This document shows positions 54,392 to 61,500 of a DNA stretch of 64,000 nucleotides, in pieces; the stretch's first letter is position 1, and each line of letters begins with the position of its first letter. The translations under genes and the position numbers were made by a program. Source of the DNA: an uncultured Actinomycetes bacterium (GTDB lineage Bacteria > Actinomycetota > Acidimicrobiia > Acidimicrobiales > Ilumatobacteraceae); NCBI GenBank assembly GCA_903872155.1, contig CAIQJP010000008.1, forward strand, positions 79,233-143,232, written 5' to 3'. Below the pieces are notes generated by a model. That model was given only the letters and a program-made list of their open reading frames with translations. It was not told the DNA's origin and did not search any database.

Positions 54392-55387
54392 CTAAGCGTG
54401 CATGTAGTTCAGAAGCAATTGGGCGATTTCGGGGCCATGGGTGTCTTGCAAGAAGTGGCGAGCCCCCACAATTTCATCGAATGTGGCCTGAGGAATCAGC
54501 GACGACCACTTGCGACCCCATTCGGTGACGAAAACTGGGTCTTCATTACCCCACATGAAGTGGACAGGAATTTTCAGGGCGTTAATCGTCGCAAAATTCT
54601 GTTCTTGATGAGCCGCATCGCCCGAAATCATGTCGTGAAAGGGGATGCTCATCGGAAAACGGTAGGGACCAGCGTGCCCCTCGCGACCAAGCCCCGCAAA
54701 CGGAGCGTCGTATGCACGTTGAACATCGCCGGCTTCACCTTCGTACACGGGGGTCTCACCTTGTAACGCTTTGAAAACCGAATCTTGCGGAGTGATGCGC
54801 GCTGTGGCCATCGCCATGAGTCCACCGAGCGTGAATTTCTCTGGAACATTCGCTTCGAATAATCCACCAGGTGACCATTGCTGAATCCACTGTTGAATTC
54901 CTGGCGTGTATTCGTATCCATCATGATGCAGCCAAGTGTTCATGATGCAGAGTCGTGAAAATCGTTCGGGCATGTGTGCAACTTGTGCGAGACCGATTGG
55001 GCCACCCCAGTCTTGAACCATGATCGTGACATTGCGTAGATCGAGTTGTTCAACGAACTGCTTCATGTTCTTGGTGTGGCGCGCAATGTTGTACCAAGAA
55101 GCATCAAGAACTTTGTCCGATCGACCAAAGCCAATGTGATCGGGAGCGATGCAGCGGTAACCCTGAGCGACGAGTTCTTTGATGATCGTGCGATAGAGGT
55201 ACGACCATGTCGGCATGCCATGCATCATCAAAACTATTGGTCCATCAGTGGGGCCTTCATCGATGTAATGCATGCGCAATCCATCAACGTCATCATCTGC
55301 AATATCGAGGTAACGCGGTTGATATGGGAAGCCCTCGAGTTCGGTGAAATTATTGTCTGGAGTGCGAAGAAAATCTGCAGATGCCAT
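54392..55387 (-). CDS. Alpha/beta hydrolase, haloalkane-dehalogenase-like
   Basis: The 331-residue protein has an alpha/beta-hydrolase core with the oxyanion motif MHGMPTWSYLYR, nucleophile Asp126 in VQDWGGPIG, and the catalytic His in GARHFLQD. HGxPTW and QDWGG are typical of haloalkane dehalogenases. The residue normally supporting halide binding after HG is Met here, so a dehalogenase role is not certain; an epoxide hydrolase or esterase is an alternative. It is the first gene of a two-gene operon and faces the giant protease gene across a 198-base gap. Confidence 0.85.
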   Translation of the reverse strand: MASADFLRTPDNNFTELEGFPYQPRYLDIADDDVDGLRMHYIDEGPTDGPIVLMMHGMPTWSYLYRTIIKELVAQGYRCIAPDHIGFGRSDKVLDASWYNIARHTKNMKQFVEQLDLRNVTIMVQDWGGPIGLAQVAHMPERFSRLCIMNTWLHHDGYEYTPGIQQWIQQWSPGGLFEANVPEKFTLGGLMAMATARITPQDSVFKALQGETPVYEGEAGDVQRAYDAPFAGLGREGHAGPYRFPMSIPFHDMISGDAAHQEQNFATINALKIPVHFMWGNEDPVFVTEWGRKWSSLIPQATFDEIVGARHFLQDTHGPEIAQLLLNYMHA

Positions 55388-55456
55388 GGTTGGCTCAACT
55401 TACCCGTCGAGCATTTTTTGAAGCGAGCTTTCGGGACTTTCTGAAAATATTCGGCC

Positions 55457-55517
55457 TTGGTTGAGGGTTTCGGCGATTTGGTTGAGGGTTGAACAGGGAT
55501 TATGCCCAACCCTCAAC
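55457..55517. repeat. Tandem and inverted repeat in the gap before the giant protease
   Basis: TTGGTTGAGGGTT occurs at 55457-55469 and again at 55478-55490. The inverted copy AACCCTCAAC is at 55508-55517 and can pair with GTTGAGGGTT at 55481-55490. Spaced one DNA turn multiple apart (21 bases), it looks like a regulator-binding cluster or a leader hairpin for one of the two divergent genes. Confidence 0.5.
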
Positions 55518-55585
55518 TCTTAGTTGATACCTAATTATGTTCAGGAAAGTTGAATAGAAATTCACCGAGCCTTTAGTCTCAAATT

Positions 55586-58500
55586 GTGGGTTTGAACAGG
55601 GCTTTGTCTGAAAGTAGAGATCGCTTTTCGCGTACCCACGTTTTCGCCGCCCTTTTAGTGTCCGCGACTCTGTTTTCATTCCTGCCGCTTTCGGTGAACC
55701 GTGCCAGTGCGTTGGCCGAAGCGAATACACGTTGTTCTGAATTGTTTACAAATGATGCAGCGATTCTTGCGATCGATTGTCCGAGTGCGCCAACAAATGT
55801 GAATGTGTTGCCAGCCGATCAAGGTGTTGAAGTTTCGTGGGACGCAATATCAACTGAAACTTTTGTTGATGACACGATCGCTAACACAGTCGCGCAAGAT
55901 GTCAATGCGCCAACATCATTCCAAGTGAAGTTGTCACCCGGTGACATCGTCGTCAATGTTGCAGCAACTTCGCACACCGCATCGATCACCGGATTGATGA
56001 ATGGAAAAGATTACGAAGTCAACGTCGTCGCAATCAACGAGTTTGGTGCGAGCGAAATTGTTGGTCCGTTATCGGTGACACCAACAAGTGGTCGCGAAGG
56101 TGTTGTTGGTCAGCTCGTCGTGCAGTACGAAGACGGAGTTGATGCAACGATGAGTGACGGCGTCGCGACGGGTTCGCAATCAGTTGACAACGTCGAGCTC
56201 ACGTCATCGGCCGATCTTGGCGAGGGCCTTCATACGGTCGAACTGAGCGAGTCGGTGACCGAGGCCGAGGCTCAAGTGATCATCGATGAACTCGAAGCCG
56301 ACCCTCGAATTGCCTGGGCCGAAGTTGACGGCATTTTGGCCACCGCCGATGTGTCCGACCCCGATTACTCGACCCGCCAATGGAATCTCTGGGGAGAATT
56401 CGGAATCGCCCATTCGCTTCGGGCTCCAGCATCATCGACCGCCCCGACTGATTCGTTGCCCGGGGGCGACGGGCAGGGCGTCACGGTGGCTGTCATTGAC
56501 ACCGGAATCACGCCTCATGCCGACATGACTCAACAAGTGCTTCAGGGTTACGACTTCGTGTCCGATCGACCCGAACTTTCGGCGGTCCGCGAGACCGAGG
56601 GCGACAAGGTGGGATTCGACGGCGACTATGTCGATCCAGAAGCCTTCGGATTAGCCGGTTGGGATAACAATCCTTCCGATCCAGGCGACTGGCGAGGCGT
56701 TGCACCCGTGCGACCCAGTAGTTGGCACGGCACGCACGTCGCCGGAATCATCGGGGCTCAGACGAACAACGGTATTGGGATTGCGGGCGTGGCTTCGGGT
56801 GCAACAATCTTGCCGATTCGAGCCTTGAGTTGGAACGGCGGTCTTTCGTCTGATGTGGCGGCAGCGATTATCTGGGCAGCGGGCGGACACATCGCTGGGG
56901 TGAATGACAATCAGAACCCTGCCCGCGTCATCAACTTGTCAATGGCGAGTCGGGCAATGTGCAGTGCAACTCTGCAAACCGCAATTGATACAGCAACCGA
57001 ACTCGGCAGTGTTGTTGTGGTTGCTGCTGGAAACGCAAATAGTGATGTCCGCGATTATTCGCCGGCTAACTGCGAGCAAGTCATTTCGGTTGGGGCAACC
57101 GATGCCACTGGTGGACGGGCAATCTATTCAAACTTCGGTGACGGCGTTGACGTGTATGCGCCAGGCGGGGACCTCAACGCGAGTGGTGACCTTGGTATCT
57201 ATTCACTGTCGAATGCTGGTCTTCGTGAACCAGGTAGCGAGTCTTACGCCTATCGCCAAGGCACCTCGATGGCAGCAGCCCATATTTCTGGATTGCTCGC
57301 TCGACTTATTTCTGCTCAGCCCTCGTTAACCGAAAGCGAATTACGTAGCGCTTTAAATGTCAACGACACAGGCACTGTCAGCCCAACTGAACCTTGTGTC
57401 GTTGATGCGCAGAAGACTTGTGATTCAAGCGTTGTCGAAATCGCCGCAGCGCCGTCGAGCCCAACCGGTCTTGTCCTCAACGCTGATGTGCGCGCGGTGG
57501 CAATGAAGTGGACCCCGTCGGCCGACACCACAGTCACGGGGCTGCGAGTTCAGTGGGGTACATCGGCCAGTGCTTTGACCAATCAATTCACCGTGTCCGG
57601 TCGAACAGTCGAAAGTTTTATCCATTCAGGTAACCCAGTGCGTGTTACTAACAAAGCGCTTACAGCAAACGTCGCGACAATTACCACCGATGTCGCACAC
57701 GGACTCGGAGTCGGTGAGTTGGTTTTCATTAGTGGAGTTGATGCCACATTTGACGGCACCTACACAATCAAAACTACAACTGCGACCACATTCACTTACG
57801 ATCGCGTTGCTGCAAACGTTGCATCGACGGCTTTAACAACTGCTGGATCTGCACAAAAGTCAAATTCATTGGCCATTGGGCAGACGTATTACTACCAAGC
57901 CGCGTTTATCTACACCGACAACACGCAGACGTGTACCACCTCGTGTGTTAGTGCGTTCTCAAGCACAGTCTCGGCGCAAACGCAGTTTTCACAGAGTTTG
58001 GTGTACTCATACACAGGCGGAGTACAGTCGTATGTTGTTCCGGCTGGTGTCACCACATTGTCGGTTGATGCGATCGGTGCTGATGGCGGAGCAACCACAT
58101 TTGCTGCTGGAATAGGTGGCCGAGTTCAAGCAGTCGTTCCTGTAACGCCTGGCGAAGTTCTGTTTGTCTTCGTCGGAGGAACGAACGCCGATTCAACAGG
58201 TGGTTGGAACGGAGGTGGTGCCGGTACATCTCCAGGATTGGGCGGTGGTGGCGCATCAGATATTCGACGTGGTATCTCGATTACGAATGCTGCTTTAACA
58301 ACAAATGTCGTGACTCTCACAACTTCAACTGCACACGGTTTCGCGGCAGGAAACTCGATCGTCGTTGCTGGCCTTGGGGCTCCTTTTGACGGAACGTACA
58401 GCGTCGTTGCTGCACCGAGCACAACAACTTTCACCTATTCGAAGACATCAGCAAATGTGGCGTCGGCGGCGGTAAACGGTGCGGTCATCCAAGCGCTACC

Positions 58501-61500
58501 AGCATCAAGTTGGGCTCGCCGTATTTTGGTCGCAGGTGGTGGCGGTGGAGCTGGTTCGCATACAAATGCCGGGAGCGCCGGAGGCTTAGTCGCGACATCA
58601 GGTGTGGCCTATGGCAGCCCTGGCGGAGTCGGTGCCACCCAGTCGACTGGTAATGCATTGGGCGTTGGCGGAATCGGCACAACAAATGCTGGTGGTGGCG
58701 GTGGTGGTTACTGGGGCGGTGGCAGTGGTGCGGCGTACACAGGTGGTGGTGGTGGCTCATCGTTTACGACAACAGGAATCTTTGGTCTGGTTCATACAAG
58801 TGGTTACGTCAACGATGTATCAAACGGTTCAATTCGACTTTCGTTGCCGCAAGTTTCAACGATGCCGACACCAACACAATTGGTAGGTACTGGTTGGTCG
58901 CGCCGAAGTGAGTTGACCTGGGCGACTCCAGGAGTCAACGACGTCACGGGTTATCGCGTGAAGTGGGGAACCGATATCGCGAACATCGTGAACCAATTTG
59001 ATATTGCTGGTGGCGCAACTACATCGTTCACCCATTCGGGAACACCAATTGCAATTACCTCTAAATCAATGACTGCGACGGTTGCCACTCTGACAACATC
59101 AACCGATCACGGATTGTCAGTTGGTCAAGAAATCGCGGTGACTGGCGTTGACTCAACTTTCAACGGTACGTTCGTTGTCGCTTCGGTACCGACTACCAAG
59201 ACATTCACCTATGCGCTTGCTGGAACGGCGGTTGCAGTAACTGCAGTCACTCCGACGGGCCTCGTGCAACGCACGAATAACTTGATTCTCGGACAAAATT
59301 ATTACTACAAGATTGCTGCCATCTATACAGACATGACTCAGACGTGTACGACGTTCTGTCTGTCCAGTTTTACTGCGACGTCGACAGTGATCGGACGTTA
59401 CGGATCAACACAGACATTTGCATTTAACGACGGAACGTACACATACAAAGTTCCGGCAGGAGTCACGCAAATTCAAGTTGATGCGCAGGGCGCGCAAGGT
59501 GGTAGCACGAGTCCTGCCAATGGCGGACTAGGTGGTCGCGTTCAAGCAAGTGTGCCAGTGACGCCGGGCGAAACTCTGTTCATTTATGTCGGCGGTGGCG
59601 GTGGAACTTTTTATCCGTACTCGTACAAAGACCCCTCGACTGGTGGCCGTAATGGTGGCGGTGCCGGAACAGGTGCCAGCAATGGCGGTGGTGGTGCAAC
59701 GGATATTCGTCGAGGCTTCACTATTACCAACGCTGCATTGACGAACAATGTTGTGACCATAACGACGTCGGTGGCTCATGGATTTGCGGTGGGTAACTCG
59801 GTTGTCGTTGATGGACTTTCGGATGTCTACAACGGCACGTACACAGTGACTGCTGTAACCGCCAACACATTTAGTTACGCGAAAACAAATGCCAACGTGG
59901 GTTCTGCCACAGCTGACGGCGCAGTGTTTTATAGCAACCCGGCTCTTGGGTTATCACGCCGTATTTTGGTGGCCGGTGGTGGCGGCGGAAGTTCGACTCA
60001 ATCCTCAAAAGATGGTGGCGCTGGTGGCGGACTAGTGGGCGGCAAGGGGTTAGGTAACTCGTGTCCAAGTCAATGTGGCGGTATGGGCGGCGGTCAAACC
60101 TTTGGTAGCGCGCTAGGGATCGGCGGAGTTGGCACAAATAATGCCGGCGGTGGTGGTGGTGGTTATTGGGGCGGTTACGGATCTGGGCAAGCGAATCAGC
60201 CAGGCACCGATGGCGTTGGCGGATACTCCGGCGGCGGTGGTGGTTCAAGTTGGACTGCGAACGACCTCGTCTTTGTCAAACATACGCAGGGTTATCGATC
60301 TGGTAATGGTCAACTGATAATTACTACTGCAGCCAGTTCAACGATTCCTGGGCCATCAAATCTGGCAGTGCTCGGTGGCGTGAGTCAGAACTACGTGTCG
60401 TGGACTGCTTCAAGCAATCAAGAAGCAAATGGGTATCGCATCAAGTGGGGAACATCATCGGGTGCTCTCACAAACATTATTGATGTCACGGGCGGAAGTA
60501 CGAACGAGTACTTGCACACAGGTCTCACCATGGGAACTCGTTACTACTATTCGATTGCCATTATCTACACCGACTTGAACAGTGCCTGTCAGGCAATCTG
60601 TTTATCTGATTTCTCGGCAGAGGTTTCGGAAACCACACGGTTTGCGGCAGCAAACACTTTCGGGTTTACCGAAACAATTCAGTCATACAAAGTTCCTGAC
60701 GGAGTGACACAAATCTTGGTTGACGCACAAGGTGGTCAGGGCGGCCAAACCGGAACTGCAATTGGTGGTTTGGGTGGTCGTGTTCAAGCAACCTTGGACG
60801 TGACTCCCGGCGAAACTTTGTTTGTGTTCGTTGGCGGCGGCGGCGGAGACAATCACCCTGCGAAATATCAAACTCCGATTACTGGCGGCTTGAACGGTGG
60901 CGGTGGTGGTACTGGCACGGGTGGCGGCGGCGGTGGAGCAACCGATATTCGTCGTGGTACCGCAGTTACTGGCGCGTCATTGACGTCGCGAGTCGCCACT
61001 CTCACCACTTCTGCAGCCCATGGACTGGCCGTGGGCAATTCATTTGTGGTTGCCAATGTCGGCACACCGTTCGACGGAACCTTCATAGCAACTGCAGTGA
61101 CGACGACGACAGTGAGCTACGCGCTCGTGAATATTGACATCAACCAAACGACAGTGAACGGTGCTTTGATTCGCAATGTCACCAACGTTGGCTTAAGCAG
61201 TCGGCTTCTCGTTGCCGGCGGCGGTGGCGGAACAGGAAATACAAATAAGAATGGTGGCGCCGGTGGCGGTTTAACTGGAGGCGAAGGAGCCAGCAACTCG
61301 TGCCCCACTGGGATAAGTGGAAATTGCTCAGGATTGGGAGCGTCGCAGTATTACGGAAATGCGTTGGGTGACGGTGCTACTGCAACAGCAACTAATGCTG
61401 GTGGCGGCGGCGGCGGTTATCGCGGTGGTTACGCATCGGGTCAAAGTCCTCAGCAATGGCGTACGGCTGTCGAGGGTTATTCGGGCGGCGGTGGTGGTTC

